In this document: positions 27,596 to 36,548 of the stretch, one piece after another
Layout of the letters: each line of letters opens with the position of its first letter
Position numbering within the stretch: the first letter of the stretch is position 1
Assembly: GCF_003610695.1 (NCBI RefSeq)
Contig: NZ_RAQH01000003.1
Coordinates: 330,405 to 394,404, forward strand
From: Epilithonimonas arachidiradicis
GTDB lineage: Bacteria > Bacteroidota > Bacteroidia > Flavobacteriales > Weeksellaceae
DNA length: 64,000 nt
Direction: 5' to 3'
The notes under the pieces: model-generated
Told to the model about the DNA's origin: nothing
Seen by the model: only the letters and a program-made list of their open reading frames with translations
Databases searched by the model: none
Position numbers and translations under genes: made by a program

Positions 27596-28768
27596 ATGGA
27601 TTTTTCAAAATTAATTTCTTCTGATATTCAAAATTATATCAATCAAAATCTCAATTCTGATTTAAATAAATTATTATTGAAAAAGTCGCCATTTGATAAT
27701 GTTTCGATGCAAGAAATCGTACAACAAATCAAAGGCAAAAAAACAGCCGAGAAGAAGTTTCCATTCCTTTTAAAAAAAGGAATTATTTTCCCTCCAAATC
27801 TCAATCTGGAACAAGCTTCATCCCAATCAACTGCAGAATACAAAGCTCAAAATCTCAAAGAAAAATCTTTCCTTGATTTAACTTGTGGATTTGGAATTGA
27901 CGCTTATTTTTTATCAAAGAATTTTGATGAAGTTACTTTAATTGAACAAAATTCAGAATTGATTTCAATAGTTGAAAATAATTGGAGGGTATTAAATCGA
28001 AAAGCCAATTTCATTAATGAAAATCTGGAAGTGTTTTTAGAAAGTCTTCGAGAGCCTCGGACTGACAACTTTAAAAAGTTTGACGTCGTTTATCTTGACC
28101 CAGCGAGAAGAGACCAACAAAACAAAAAGAAATTTTTACTTGAAGATCTATCACCAAGTCTATTAGAAATAGAAGAAAAATTACATTCGATTGCAGACAA
28201 AATTATTGTGAAATTATCACCATTAATTGATATTTCATATCTCATTTCAGAATTAAAAAATATTACTGAAATTCAAATTATTGCAGTTCGAAATGAAGTC
28301 AAAGAATTGGTTTTAATTATTGAGAATCAATTAAAAAAAGATGTTAAGATTCGTTGTGTCGATCTGGAATCCGATGAGCCTGAATTTTCTTTCAATTTCA
28401 ATGACGAAAAATCAGCAAAGTCAGAATTCTCAGGAAGTTTGAATTTCCTCTATATTCCAAACAATTCAATTTTAAAAGCGGGCGCATTTAATATCATTTC
28501 AGAAAAATTTGGATTGAAAAAATTGCATCCAAACACACATTTCTATACTTCAAAATATAAAATCGAAAATTTTCCTGGAAGAGTTTTAGAAATAGAAAAA
28601 ATCGACGCTAAAGATTTGAAAAAAGGTGAGAAGTACAATATTATTTCCAAAAATTATCCTCTAAAACCGCAAGAAATCAAGAAAAAATACAAGCTGAATG
28701 ACGGCGGAAATCATTATCTGATTTTTACGCAATCCGTTGATGGAAAAGAAATCCTTAAAAGCATCTAA
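27596..28768 (+). CDS. Class I SAM-dependent methyltransferase, THUMP-like
   Basis: A 390-residue protein with SAM-binding motif I FLDLTCGFGIDAYFLSK near residue 90 and motif IV DVVYLDPARRD near 160, typical of the THUMP-like-domain methyltransferases of Bacteroidetes that probably act on RNA. The C-terminal domain ends with KLNDGGNHYLIFTQ, also characteristic. Substrate unknown. The coding sequence is very AT-rich. It follows the MFS gene by 10 bases, so it may be co-transcribed, though no functional link is evident. Confidence 0.82.
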   Translation: MDFSKLISSDIQNYINQNLNSDLNKLLLKKSPFDNVSMQEIVQQIKGKKTAEKKFPFLLKKGIIFPPNLNLEQASSQSTAEYKAQNLKEKSFLDLTCGFGIDAYFLSKNFDEVTLIEQNSELISIVENNWRVLNRKANFINENLEVFLESLREPRTDNFKKFDVVYLDPARRDQQNKKKFLLEDLSPSLLEIEEKLHSIADKIIVKLSPLIDISYLISELKNITEIQIIAVRNEVKELVLIIENQLKKDVKIRCVDLESDEPEFSFNFNDEKSAKSEFSGSLNFLYIPNNSILKAGAFNIISEKFGLKKLHPNTHFYTSKYKIENFPGRVLEIEKIDAKDLKKGEKYNIISKNYPLKPQEIKKKYKLNDGGNHYLIFTQSVDGKEILKSI

Positions 28769-28844
28769 ATTAATTCACTGATTAACAAGGCGTTAACTAG
28801 ATGTTAATTATTTCGCCTTATTTTTAAAAATAATTGAATCTAAG

Positions 28845-28875
28845 TTTATCATCCCGTAAAAATTCATTACATTTG
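28845..28875 (+). promoter_or_regulatory. Promoter of typA
   Basis: TTTA at 28845-28848, a 19-base spacer and TACATTTG at 28868-28875 fit the Bacteroidetes sigma-A pattern. The ATG follows 12 bases downstream. Confidence 0.6.
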
Positions 28876-28887
28876 CACGCGTAAAAA

Positions 28888-30702
28888 ATGGATATGCAAA
28901 ACATTAGAAATATAGCGATTATCGCACACGTTGACCACGGAAAAACAACTTTGGTTGATAAGATTATTCATGCAACCAACATCTTCAGAGAGAATCAGGA
29001 GAGTGGTGAGTTGATTATGGATAACAACGATCTGGAGAGAGAAAGAGGAATTACCATTCTTTCAAAAAACATCTCTGTTAATTACAAAGACGTTAAAATT
29101 AACGTTATCGACACGCCTGGTCACGCCGATTTTGGTGGTGAGGTAGAAAGAGTTCTTAAGATGGCCGATGGTGTTATTTTGTTGGTGGATGCGTTTGAAG
29201 GACCAATGCCGCAGACAAGATTCGTACTTCAAAAAGCTTTGGAATTGGGGTTGAGGCCTTTGGTTGTAATTAACAAAGTTGATAAGCCAAACTGTCGTCC
29301 GGACGAGGTTCACGACCAAGTTTTTGACTTGTTCTTCAACCTGGATGCAACAGAGGAGCAGTTGGATTTTCCAACGTTCTACGGTTCATCTAAGCAAGGC
29401 TGGTTCAACACTTCGTTAGAACAAACAGATAATATTTTCCCATTACTAGACGGGATTTTACAATACGTTCCAGAACCGAAAGTAACTGAAGGTAATCTTC
29501 AGATGCAGATTACTTCATTGGATTTTTCTTCTTTCCTGGGAAGAATTGCCATCGGTAAAGTAACAAGAGGTGAAATCAAAGAATCTCAATGGATTGGTCT
29601 GGCGCAGGCTGACGGAAAAATTGTGAAAGGAAAAGTAAAAGAGCTTTATGTTTTCGAAGGTCTTGGAAAGAAAAAAGTAACCGAAGTTGGCGCAGGCGAT
29701 ATCTGTGCTGTTGTAGGTTTTGACGCATTCCAGATTGGAGATTCTTTCGTTGACTTGGAAAATCCTGAACCGTTGGAAAGAACAGCGATTGATGAGCCGA
29801 CATTGAATATGACGTTTTCTATCAACAATTCGCCTTTCTTCGGTAAAGATGGTAAGTATGTAACTTCTAACCACTTAAAAGAAAGATTAACTAAAGAATT
29901 AGAGAAAAACTTGGCATTGAGAGTTCAACAGACTGATGATGCAAACACTTTCCTAGTTTTTGGTAGAGGTATTCTTCACTTGTCAGTTTTAATTGAAACG
30001 ATGAGAAGAGAAGGTTACGAGATGACGATTGGTCAGCCACAAGTTATCTTGAAAGAAGGTGAAAATGGTGAAAAATTAGAACCGTATGAATCTTTAGTTG
30101 TTGATGTTCCTGAGGAGTTTGCTTCTAGAGTTATCGATTTGGCCACTCAGAGAAAAGGAGATCTTCACATTATGGAAACCAAAGGTGAAATGCAACATAT
30201 GGAATTCGAGATTCCTTCCAGAGGTCTAATCGGATTACGTTCTCAGATGTTGACTGCAACTGCTGGTGAAGCGATTATGGCGCACCGTTTCACAGAGTAT
30301 AAACCTTTCAAAGGGGCGATTCCAGGAAGAAACAATGGTGTATTAGTAAGTAAAGGAACTGGTCCTGCTACAGAATATTCCATCAACAAACTACAAGATA
30401 GAGGCAAATTCTTCGTTGATCCAGGTGAGGAAATCTACACAGGGATGATCATCGGTGAGCAAAATAAGCCGGGAGATTTGGTGGTGAATATTGTTGAAGC
30501 AAAGCAGTTGAACAATATGCGTGCTGCCGGAAAAGATAAAGATACTGGTGTTGCACCAAAAATCCTGTTCTCTCTGGAAGAATGTATGGAATATATCCAA
30601 GCTGATGAAGCGATAGAAGTTACGCCAAACTTCATCCGTATGAGAAAGAAAATCCTTTCTGAAGAAGAAAGAAAAAGATTGGAAAGACAAGCGAAAGCTT
30701 AA
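28888..30702 (+). CDS. typA: Translational GTPase TypA/BipA
   Basis: A 604-residue ribosome-binding GTPase related to EF-G, needed for 50S assembly and growth under stress or cold. G1 is AHVDHGKTT at residues 13-21, the effector loop is RERGITI, G3 is DTPGHADFGGEVERV and G4 is NKVDKP. The C-terminal domain has the GLIGLRSQMLTATAG and EYKPFKG-type motifs conserved in TypA. Alternative ATGs at 28894 would lose two residues. It has its own promoter and an 11-bp terminator, so it is monocistronic. Confidence 0.97.
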   Translation: MDMQNIRNIAIIAHVDHGKTTLVDKIIHATNIFRENQESGELIMDNNDLERERGITILSKNISVNYKDVKINVIDTPGHADFGGEVERVLKMADGVILLVDAFEGPMPQTRFVLQKALELGLRPLVVINKVDKPNCRPDEVHDQVFDLFFNLDATEEQLDFPTFYGSSKQGWFNTSLEQTDNIFPLLDGILQYVPEPKVTEGNLQMQITSLDFSSFLGRIAIGKVTRGEIKESQWIGLAQADGKIVKGKVKELYVFEGLGKKKVTEVGAGDICAVVGFDAFQIGDSFVDLENPEPLERTAIDEPTLNMTFSINNSPFFGKDGKYVTSNHLKERLTKELEKNLALRVQQTDDANTFLVFGRGILHLSVLIETMRREGYEMTIGQPQVILKEGENGEKLEPYESLVVDVPEEFASRVIDLATQRKGDLHIMETKGEMQHMEFEIPSRGLIGLRSQMLTATAGEAIMAHRFTEYKPFKGAIPGRNNGVLVSKGTGPATEYSINKLQDRGKFFVDPGEEIYTGMIIGEQNKPGDLVVNIVEAKQLNNMRAAGKDKDTGVAPKILFSLEECMEYIQADEAIEVTPNFIRMRKKILSEEERKRLERQAKA

Positions 30703-30722
30703 TTTTTCCCAAATATTATATC

Positions 30723-30751
30723 AAAAGCATCCATTATTGGATGCTTTTTTT
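30723..30751 (+). terminator. Terminator after typA
   Basis: An 11-bp perfect stem (30723-30733 with 30738-30748) with the loop TTAT, running into a T-tract. Confidence 0.92.
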
Positions 30752-30779
30752 GTTATTCTGATTTTATCGTTTAGTTTTG
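30749..30779 (+). promoter_or_regulatory. Promoter of the GHL10 gene
   Basis: TTTG at 30749-30752, a 19-base spacer and TAGTTTTG at 30772-30779 are a near-ideal Bacteroidetes promoter. The -33 box lies inside the T-tail of the typA terminator, and the -7 box ends only six bases before the ATG. Confidence 0.68.
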
Positions 30780-30785
30780 CAAACT

Positions 30786-32354
30786 ATGCGTTTCAGATTA
30801 TCATTTTTCCAAATTGTTTTATTGGCGATCTTTGTAGTTTCGTGTGCTACGAAAACTAAAAAATCACCAACTAAATCTGGTGTTAAAAAACCAATTACAA
30901 AAACCGAAATCAAGCTTCCGCCCAAACCAGTTGTTCAATTGAATAACATTAAATTACCTGAAATCAAAAGAGAGTTCAGAGCAGTTTGGATTGCATCGGT
31001 TGCAAATATCAATTGGCCTTCGAAAAATAATCTGTCCGTAGATCAGCAAAAACAAGAAGCGATACAAATGTTGGATATGTTGGTTGATCTGAATTTTAAT
31101 GCGGTTATTTTACAAGTTCGTCCTTCGGCGGATGCTTTGTACAAAAGCTCTCACGAGCCTTGGTCACATTTTTTGACTGGACAAATTGGTCTTGCACCTT
31201 ATCCTGAATATGATCCTATGCAATTCTGGATTGATGAATGTCATAAACGAGGTCTGGAATTTCACGCTTGGCTAAATCCGTTCCGTGCCCATCATTCCAA
31301 TGGTGGTGCAATCTCCTCAGAATCAATGGTGAGAAAATCGCCTGACAATGTTGTGAAGCTAAAAAACGGAATGTATTGGTTTGATCCGGCTGATGACAGA
31401 ACACAAGATCAGGCTTCGAAAGTGATTAAAGATATTATTTCGAGGTATGATGTTGATGGAATTCATTTAGATGACTATTTCTATCCATATGCCGAATATA
31501 ATGGCGGAAAAGATTTTCCTGATTACAAAACTTGGTCCGTTTATCAGCAATCTGGCGGAACGCTTTCCAGAGCCGATTGGCGAAGAGCCAATGTCAACAA
31601 ATTTGTGAAAAGAATCTATGACGAAATCAAAGCTCAGAAAAATGATGTGAAGTTCGGAATCAGTCCTTTTGGGATTTGGAAACCTGATTTTCCTGCAGGA
31701 ATCAAAGGTTCTTCTCAATATGACGAATTGTATGCAGATGCCAAATTATGGCTGAATCAAGGTTGGGTAGATTATTTCACGCCTCAGCTGTATTGGCCTG
31801 TAGATTCTCCTGGACAGAGCTTTCCGCTTCTGTTGCAATGGTGGAATGATGAGAATACAAAAGGTCGTCATCTTTGGCCAGGATTGAATACCGTTGCTGT
31901 AAAATCTCCGAATAAAGCCACAGAAATTGCCCGAGAAATAGAGGTGACAAGACAAATTATTAAAAATAATGCTGGCGAAGTCCATTACAGCATCGCAGGA
32001 ATCAGTAAAAATTACGAGATGCAACAGGAGTTGAAAAACAATTCTTATAAAGACAAAGTTCTCATTCCTGAAACAACTTGGCTGACTTCAAAACCATTAT
32101 CAGAACTGAATGTAGATTTGAAAAAACAAGGCAATAATGTTGTGATTAATTGGACAAAAAATAACGATGCTCTGTCTTATGTAATCTATTTGAAATATGG
32201 CGATAATTGGCAAACAGAAATTGTCTCTCCACAGATTAATACAAAAACAGTTACTTCATCTTCAAATGGGAAAAAGTTAACAACAGTTGTGGCTAGATAT
32301 GCTGATAAATTGGGGAAACTGAGTGGTTATAAAGTTGTTTCTGTTACAATTTAA
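30786..32354 (+). CDS. GHL10 glycosidase-like lipoprotein
   Basis: A 522-residue lipoprotein (lipobox VSCAT, cysteine near residue 20). The motifs KREFRAVWIASVANINWPS and FNAVILQVRPSADALY mark the GHL10/DUF187 family, whose TIM-barrel resembles glycoside hydrolases; activity on glycans or peptidoglycan is likely but unproven. Further blocks are FHAWLNPFRAH, DGIHLDDYFYPY, GISPFGIW and PQLYWP. The last 90 residues form a fibronectin-III-like domain (NNVVINWTKNNDALSYVIY). A TTG at 30777 could add three residues. The next gene is convergent. Confidence 0.85.
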   Translation: MRFRLSFFQIVLLAIFVVSCATKTKKSPTKSGVKKPITKTEIKLPPKPVVQLNNIKLPEIKREFRAVWIASVANINWPSKNNLSVDQQKQEAIQMLDMLVDLNFNAVILQVRPSADALYKSSHEPWSHFLTGQIGLAPYPEYDPMQFWIDECHKRGLEFHAWLNPFRAHHSNGGAISSESMVRKSPDNVVKLKNGMYWFDPADDRTQDQASKVIKDIISRYDVDGIHLDDYFYPYAEYNGGKDFPDYKTWSVYQQSGGTLSRADWRRANVNKFVKRIYDEIKAQKNDVKFGISPFGIWKPDFPAGIKGSSQYDELYADAKLWLNQGWVDYFTPQLYWPVDSPGQSFPLLLQWWNDENTKGRHLWPGLNTVAVKSPNKATEIAREIEVTRQIIKNNAGEVHYSIAGISKNYEMQQELKNNSYKDKVLIPETTWLTSKPLSELNVDLKKQGNNVVINWTKNNDALSYVIYLKYGDNWQTEIVSPQINTKTVTSSSNGKKLTTVVARYADKLGKLSGYKVVSVTI

Positions 32355-32362
32355 AAATAAAT

Positions 32363-32390
32363 AAAAGCCTTCAATAATTTGAATGCTTTT
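32363..32390. terminator. Bidirectional terminator
   Basis: A 12-bp stem with one mismatch (AAAAGCCTTCAA / TTGAATGCTTTT) and loop TAAT lies between the GHL10 gene and the convergent LytTR gene. Confidence 0.85.
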
Positions 32391-33097
32391 TATCTAATCC
32401 CCAAAATCTGATACAATTCCTCTTTTTTATTCAAAGCAATTGAAATACTTTTTCCGTTCGTCAATTCGACCATATTTCCGTTCAGACTTCGGATAGCTTC
32501 CAAATTGACAATGAATGACCTTTGAACTCGGAAAAATTTGGGTAAAGTCAGAACTTCATCCATCGATTTTAAAGTGGCTAAAGTCGTGTACGATTCATTA
32601 TTAATAACGATTTTCAAATAATCGCCTTGGGCTTCAACATACAGGATTTCGTCCAAAAGAATCTTCGTCAGTTTTCCGTCAGACTTAATGAAAATTCGGT
32701 CAGAATTCACTTGATGAACGGTTGAATTTTGCTTTAAATTGATATAATCTTTCGCTTTGTTGGCGGCTTTTAAAAATCGGTCAAATCGAACAGGTTTTAC
32801 AAGATAATCCGTCGCTCCGGTTTCAAATCCATCTAAAGCAAAATCTCTGTGAGCCGTAATGAAAATAATAACCGGTGGATTTTCCAAAGTTTTAACCAAA
32901 TCCAAACCATTGATTTTCGGCATCTGAATATCACTGAAAATAATATCCACCGAATTATTCTCCAAAAACATCAGCGCTTCCACAGAATCTCCAAAAGAAT
33001 CTGTCAGTTCCAAAAACGGAATTTCTTTGACAAAATTCTCAATAATTTCTCTTCCAATCGGTTCGTCATCCAATACGACACAGCGTAATTTTTCCAT
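32390..33097 (-). CDS. LytTR-family response regulator
   Basis: A 235-residue two-component regulator. The receiver domain has the acidic pocket LDDEP (residues 9-13) and phospho-acceptor D56 in FSDIQMPKINGLD, with a conserved lysine in DYLVKPVRFDRF. The C-terminal LytTR DNA-binding domain (residues about 130-235) contains YVEAQGDYLKI and FRVQRSFIVNLEAI. The LytS-like kinase gene lies upstream on the same strand, separated by a 151-base gap that is mostly an inverted-repeat element. The target genes are unknown. Confidence 0.93.
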   Translation of the reverse strand: MEKLRCVVLDDEPIGREIIENFVKEIPFLELTDSFGDSVEALMFLENNSVDIIFSDIQMPKINGLDLVKTLENPPVIIFITAHRDFALDGFETGATDYLVKPVRFDRFLKAANKAKDYINLKQNSTVHQVNSDRIFIKSDGKLTKILLDEILYVEAQGDYLKIVINNESYTTLATLKSMDEVLTLPKFFRVQRSFIVNLEAIRSLNGNMVELTNGKSISIALNKKEELYQILGIR

Positions 33098-33121
33098 CGT
33101 TACAAATGATTAAAATATTCC

Positions 33122-33237
33122 ACCACAAAAGTCACAAAAGAAAGAAGGGAAATAAAGTTTTTAAAGTACAAAATAATAAAAATACTTTTTTAAACTTTAA
33201 AAATTTACTACAATTAAATCTTTGTGACTTTTGTGGT
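33122..33237. repeat. Inverted-repeat element, copy A
   Basis: Arms ACCACAAAAGTCACAAA (33122-33138) and its perfect reverse complement (33221-33237) flank about 82 AT-rich bases that can extend the stem imperfectly. Each arm contains CACAAAAGT repeated at a 9-base step. A near-identical element is at 59838-59957. Confidence 0.8.
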
Positions 33238-33248
33238 TTATTATATGA

Positions 33249-34433
33249 TTACAAATTGATTTTTAGTTCGATTTTGAAGCTATTTTCCAAAGTTTTTATA
33301 TTCAGAATATGTTGATTGGGATAGAGGAGTTGTAGTCTCTTTTTGATATTCTCTAATCCAATTCCGCCAAACTCTTTTTTGATGTCAGTTTTATCAATGT
33401 CATTTTCTAAAACAAAATAAAACGTATTGTTTTTGATTTCAATTACTTGTTTGATGAACTGATGCTGGGAACTTTTTAAACCATATTTAAAAGCGTTTTC
33501 TATAAAAGTAAATGTCATCAAAGGCGCAATGTAAAGTCCTGAAATTTCATCTTCGCCCAAAATTTCCAACTGAATGTTTTTATCTTTTGGATAACGCATT
33601 TTCTCCAGTTCAAAATAATTTTTGATAAAGTCGATTTCTTTTTCCAGAGCTACTTTTTCAGCATTAGATTCGTAAAGTGTGTAACTCATTATATCGGAAA
33701 GGTTCAAGATCACTTCCGGTGCAAGATCATCTTTTTTGACACTTAAACCATAAAGATTATTCAAAGTATTGAAGAGAAAATGTGGGTTCAGTTGCGATTT
33801 CAGAAAGTCTTTTTCGATGTTGATATTCTGGATTTCAACTTCCAGTTTTTGCTGTTGTAATTCCGTTGTCTTGTTATAAATTTTAACGATTTCCAACAAA
33901 ATCTTAACGAAGAAAAATGGTAACATAGAGAAGATAACAAGAACCGCATTGGCGAGGACTGCCTTTATATTTATAGCCTCCATCAAGCTTCGGGAACCAT
34001 TTCGTTTGATAATGTCTTTGTAAACTGGAATGTTGATTTCTAATCCTAAATGATAGTAAATTTTAAAGATAAAATGATTGACTGTCATCCAAATATAAAT
34101 TAAAACCGGAATACTAAGAATTAGTAAAACTACAGAAGCCTTTCTGTTTAACAATAGTATTTTTGGAACTAAAAAATAAAAGAAAAAGTAGAAAACAACC
34201 ATATTGTTGACAGCATTTCTTATGGTCAAAATGATGCTGTCGAAAGCAGGTAATTTCAGTTCCCAGAGATAATTAAGATACAACAAAACCGAAAAGACAA
34301 ACCACATCAAAAAATGAAAAATTATCTTCGTACTTCGGTTATAGAATTTCTCAAAATCCTGTAAGATATTTTGATTGGAAATAAAGTCGATTGGTTTCTG
34401 CTTTGTCCGCATTTTTCTTTTGTTGAAAGGCAT
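33249..34433 (-). CDS. LytS-like sensor histidine kinase
   Basis: A 394-residue membrane sensor kinase of the His_kinase family (LytS/YehU type). Four transmembrane helices fall at about residues 38-58, 70-90, 101-121 and 158-180. The phospho-acceptor H218 is in QLNPHFLFNTLNNL, and the ATP-binding N-box is FIENAFKYG, followed by GGIGLENIKKRL. No extracytoplasmic sensor domain of any size is visible, so it may sense a membrane signal. It would phosphorylate the LytTR regulator encoded just downstream. Confidence 0.93.
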   Translation of the reverse strand: MPFNKRKMRTKQKPIDFISNQNILQDFEKFYNRSTKIIFHFLMWFVFSVLLYLNYLWELKLPAFDSIILTIRNAVNNMVVFYFFFYFLVPKILLLNRKASVVLLILSIPVLIYIWMTVNHFIFKIYYHLGLEINIPVYKDIIKRNGSRSLMEAINIKAVLANAVLVIFSMLPFFFVKILLEIVKIYNKTTELQQQKLEVEIQNINIEKDFLKSQLNPHFLFNTLNNLYGLSVKKDDLAPEVILNLSDIMSYTLYESNAEKVALEKEIDFIKNYFELEKMRYPKDKNIQLEILGEDEISGLYIAPLMTFTFIENAFKYGLKSSQHQFIKQVIEIKNNTFYFVLENDIDKTDIKKEFGGIGLENIKKRLQLLYPNQHILNIKTLENSFKIELKINL

Positions 34434-34465
34434 TTCAAAAATAAGCTTTTGAGATTAGAATCAAA

Positions 34466-35197
34466 CTAAAGAATCCTAATAATGGCATTCATCACATTGA
34501 TTACATTGTGACCAGCCACAGAGTAAATAAGATTTCCCGAGAATTTTCTAAGAACTCCAAGACTTAAAGATGAAATCAAAGTGAGATAAACAATCGTAAT
34601 AATGTCGAATTTGAATTGATAATCTGAAGTCAAAATGATTCCGTGAGCAATTCCGAAAAGCAATGTAACGGTTATAAATCCCCAACCGAATCGGATTCCT
34701 TTGAAATTCCAGTTGGGTAAAAATACTTTGTCGAAAATCCACAAGTAGATTCCACGGAAAAATATTTCTTCTGTCAAACCTGGCATTGTTGCCTGAAATG
34801 CAAAGGTTTCCAAATCAAACTTGCCACCTTTTGGGAATAGAATAAATTTAAAAATAAAATCGAAAATCAAGAATCCAAGGAAAACTAAAATCCCATATCT
34901 GATTTGACTTTTAGAATTGGTAGAAGTCGTGAATCCAATTGCTTTTCTGTCATTTTTATTGATGAAGAAGATAACTGATAATGCTAAAGTCAGACTTAGA
35001 AATTTACCAATCCAGGGAAATTTTAATCCAAAATCCGGTAAATAAAATTTGCTGAAAATCTGCAAATAATTATCAGCTAAAAATATAATGACGAATAATA
35101 ATAGAAATTTAAAATTTCCTTTTTTAGATTTGAAGAAAGCGAGAATAAAGATTGGCAACATTATCAAAAGCCAAATAAGTGGAGTAAATAAAGACAT
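34466..35197 (-). CDS. CPBP (Abi) family intramembrane metalloprotease
   Basis: A 243-residue protein of about seven membrane helices with the three CPBP motifs: EEIFFRG (E143, E144, R148), FGIAHG (H185) and AGHNVINVMNA (H230, N231). The family includes CAAX-prenyl-protein-like proteases and bacteriocin-immunity proteins; the substrate here is unknown. The gene lies 32 bases ahead of the histidine kinase on the same strand, so a link to that two-component system, for example processing a signal, is possible but unproven. Confidence 0.88.
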   Translation of the reverse strand: MSLFTPLIWLLIMLPIFILAFFKSKKGNFKFLLLFVIIFLADNYLQIFSKFYLPDFGLKFPWIGKFLSLTLALSVIFFINKNDRKAIGFTTSTNSKSQIRYGILVFLGFLIFDFIFKFILFPKGGKFDLETFAFQATMPGLTEEIFFRGIYLWIFDKVFLPNWNFKGIRFGWGFITVTLLFGIAHGIILTSDYQFKFDIITIVYLTLISSLSLGVLRKFSGNLIYSVAGHNVINVMNAIIRIL

Positions 35198-35357
35198 TGT
35201 AATCGTTTTAATTTCTGATTCAAAAGTAGAATTGGCAGAAACGAATTCAAATCAAAATCGGTGAAAGAGAAATTTTATCGGTTAGAATTCTACTTTTTTC
35301 CGATGAAATAAATTCGTTTTCAAATAATATTTTAATTTTAATGAATAAAACCTGACT

Positions 35358-36461
35358 ATGTCTATCAACAGAAGAGATTGGCTGAAAACTGCTTTTTTTG
35401 GAAGTGCTGCTTTAACACTTTCGCCATTAGAGCTTTTGGCAAAGGAGACCCCTAATTTCAATGAGTTAAAAAACAGTAACGAAGCCATTCGGCTTTGCTT
35501 TAACGAAAATCCGTTTGGAACTTCACCAAAAGCTTTGGAATCGATGCAAAAAAGTCTCAATCTTTCTTCGATGTATGATTTTAAATTGGCGGATGTTTTA
35601 TGTGAAAAATTAGCCGAGAAAAATCAACTTAAGAAAGAAAACATTTTAGTTTCTGCTGGTTCATCTTTCCTTTTGGAATTGATTACAAAATTTGTTTCTC
35701 AGGAGAATGGGCATTTCATTATCCCGAATCCTTCATTCACCATCTTCGAGCCTATTGCAGAGTTTTTGGGAATGTCAAAAACAGTTGTTGCTTTGGATGA
35801 AAAGAAAAGGATCAATCTTGATGCTATGAGAGATTTGATTAGAAAAAGCACAAGGCTGATTTATATCTGTAACCCGAATAATCCAACCGGAGATTTACTT
35901 TCAAGAGAAAAAATTGTACGATTTATAAAAGCTTTACCAAGTCACATTACGATTTTGGTAGATGAAGCTTATATTGAGTTTACGAATCAAAAATCATTAT
36001 CAGATTTGGTTGATATTTATCCGAATCTGATAATTACCAGAACCTTTTCCAAACTTTATGGGTTTGCAGGCGCAAGATTAGGTTATGCAATCGGACATCC
36101 TGGAACAATTAAAAATCTTAAAAAACTTCAAAGCTGGAGTGGTGCAGAAATAAGTGTTGTGACAATGGCTGGTGCAATCGCGGCAATGGAAGATCAGGAA
36201 TTTATTTCTAAAGTTTTAGATAATAATCAAAAAGTGAAAGATTTTACTGTTTCGGAATTTAATAAAAGAGGAATTAAAACCATTCCGTCTTCTGCTAATT
36301 TTGTTTATTTTTCTTTGGAAAATTACAAAGGCGATTATTTCAAAAAGTTGAAGGATACAAAAATCCTTGGTGGAAAAACTTATGAGGAAGAAGGGAAGTG
36401 GACGCGGATTAGCTTGGGAACAATTGAAGAGATGGAGAGGTATTTTGAAGCGATTTCTTAA
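35358..36461 (+). CDS. HisC-like aminotransferase with Tat-type signal
   Basis: A 367-residue class I/II PLP aminotransferase. CNPNNPTGDL is at residues 171-180, the PLP lysine is K232 in TRTFSKLYGF, and R240 is in AGARLGY. It resembles histidinol-phosphate aminotransferases. The first 30 residues read as a twin-arginine signal (INRRDWLKTAFFGSAAL, then LELLAKE), so the enzyme is probably exported folded with its cofactor, which is unusual for HisC. It is not in a his operon. The substrate is unknown; an outer-envelope role or wrong start remains possible, although the mature domain starts well after residue 35. Confidence 0.82.
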   Translation: MSINRRDWLKTAFFGSAALTLSPLELLAKETPNFNELKNSNEAIRLCFNENPFGTSPKALESMQKSLNLSSMYDFKLADVLCEKLAEKNQLKKENILVSAGSSFLLELITKFVSQENGHFIIPNPSFTIFEPIAEFLGMSKTVVALDEKKRINLDAMRDLIRKSTRLIYICNPNNPTGDLLSREKIVRFIKALPSHITILVDEAYIEFTNQKSLSDLVDIYPNLIITRTFSKLYGFAGARLGYAIGHPGTIKNLKKLQSWSGAEISVVTMAGAIAAMEDQEFISKVLDNNQKVKDFTVSEFNKRGIKTIPSSANFVYFSLENYKGDYFKKLKDTKILGGKTYEEEGKWTRISLGTIEEMERYFEAIS

Positions 36462-36548
36462 TGTGAAATTTATTAATAAATTCCTTCCAAAGTAGAGATT
36501 TAAAAATGATTACTGGAAAATGGGGATTTTTGAATTGCTTGAACTTCA

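Noticed and set aside
33106..33315. Open frame across the inverted-repeat element
   Set aside because: Made of the repeat and the end of the kinase gene; low-complexity translation.
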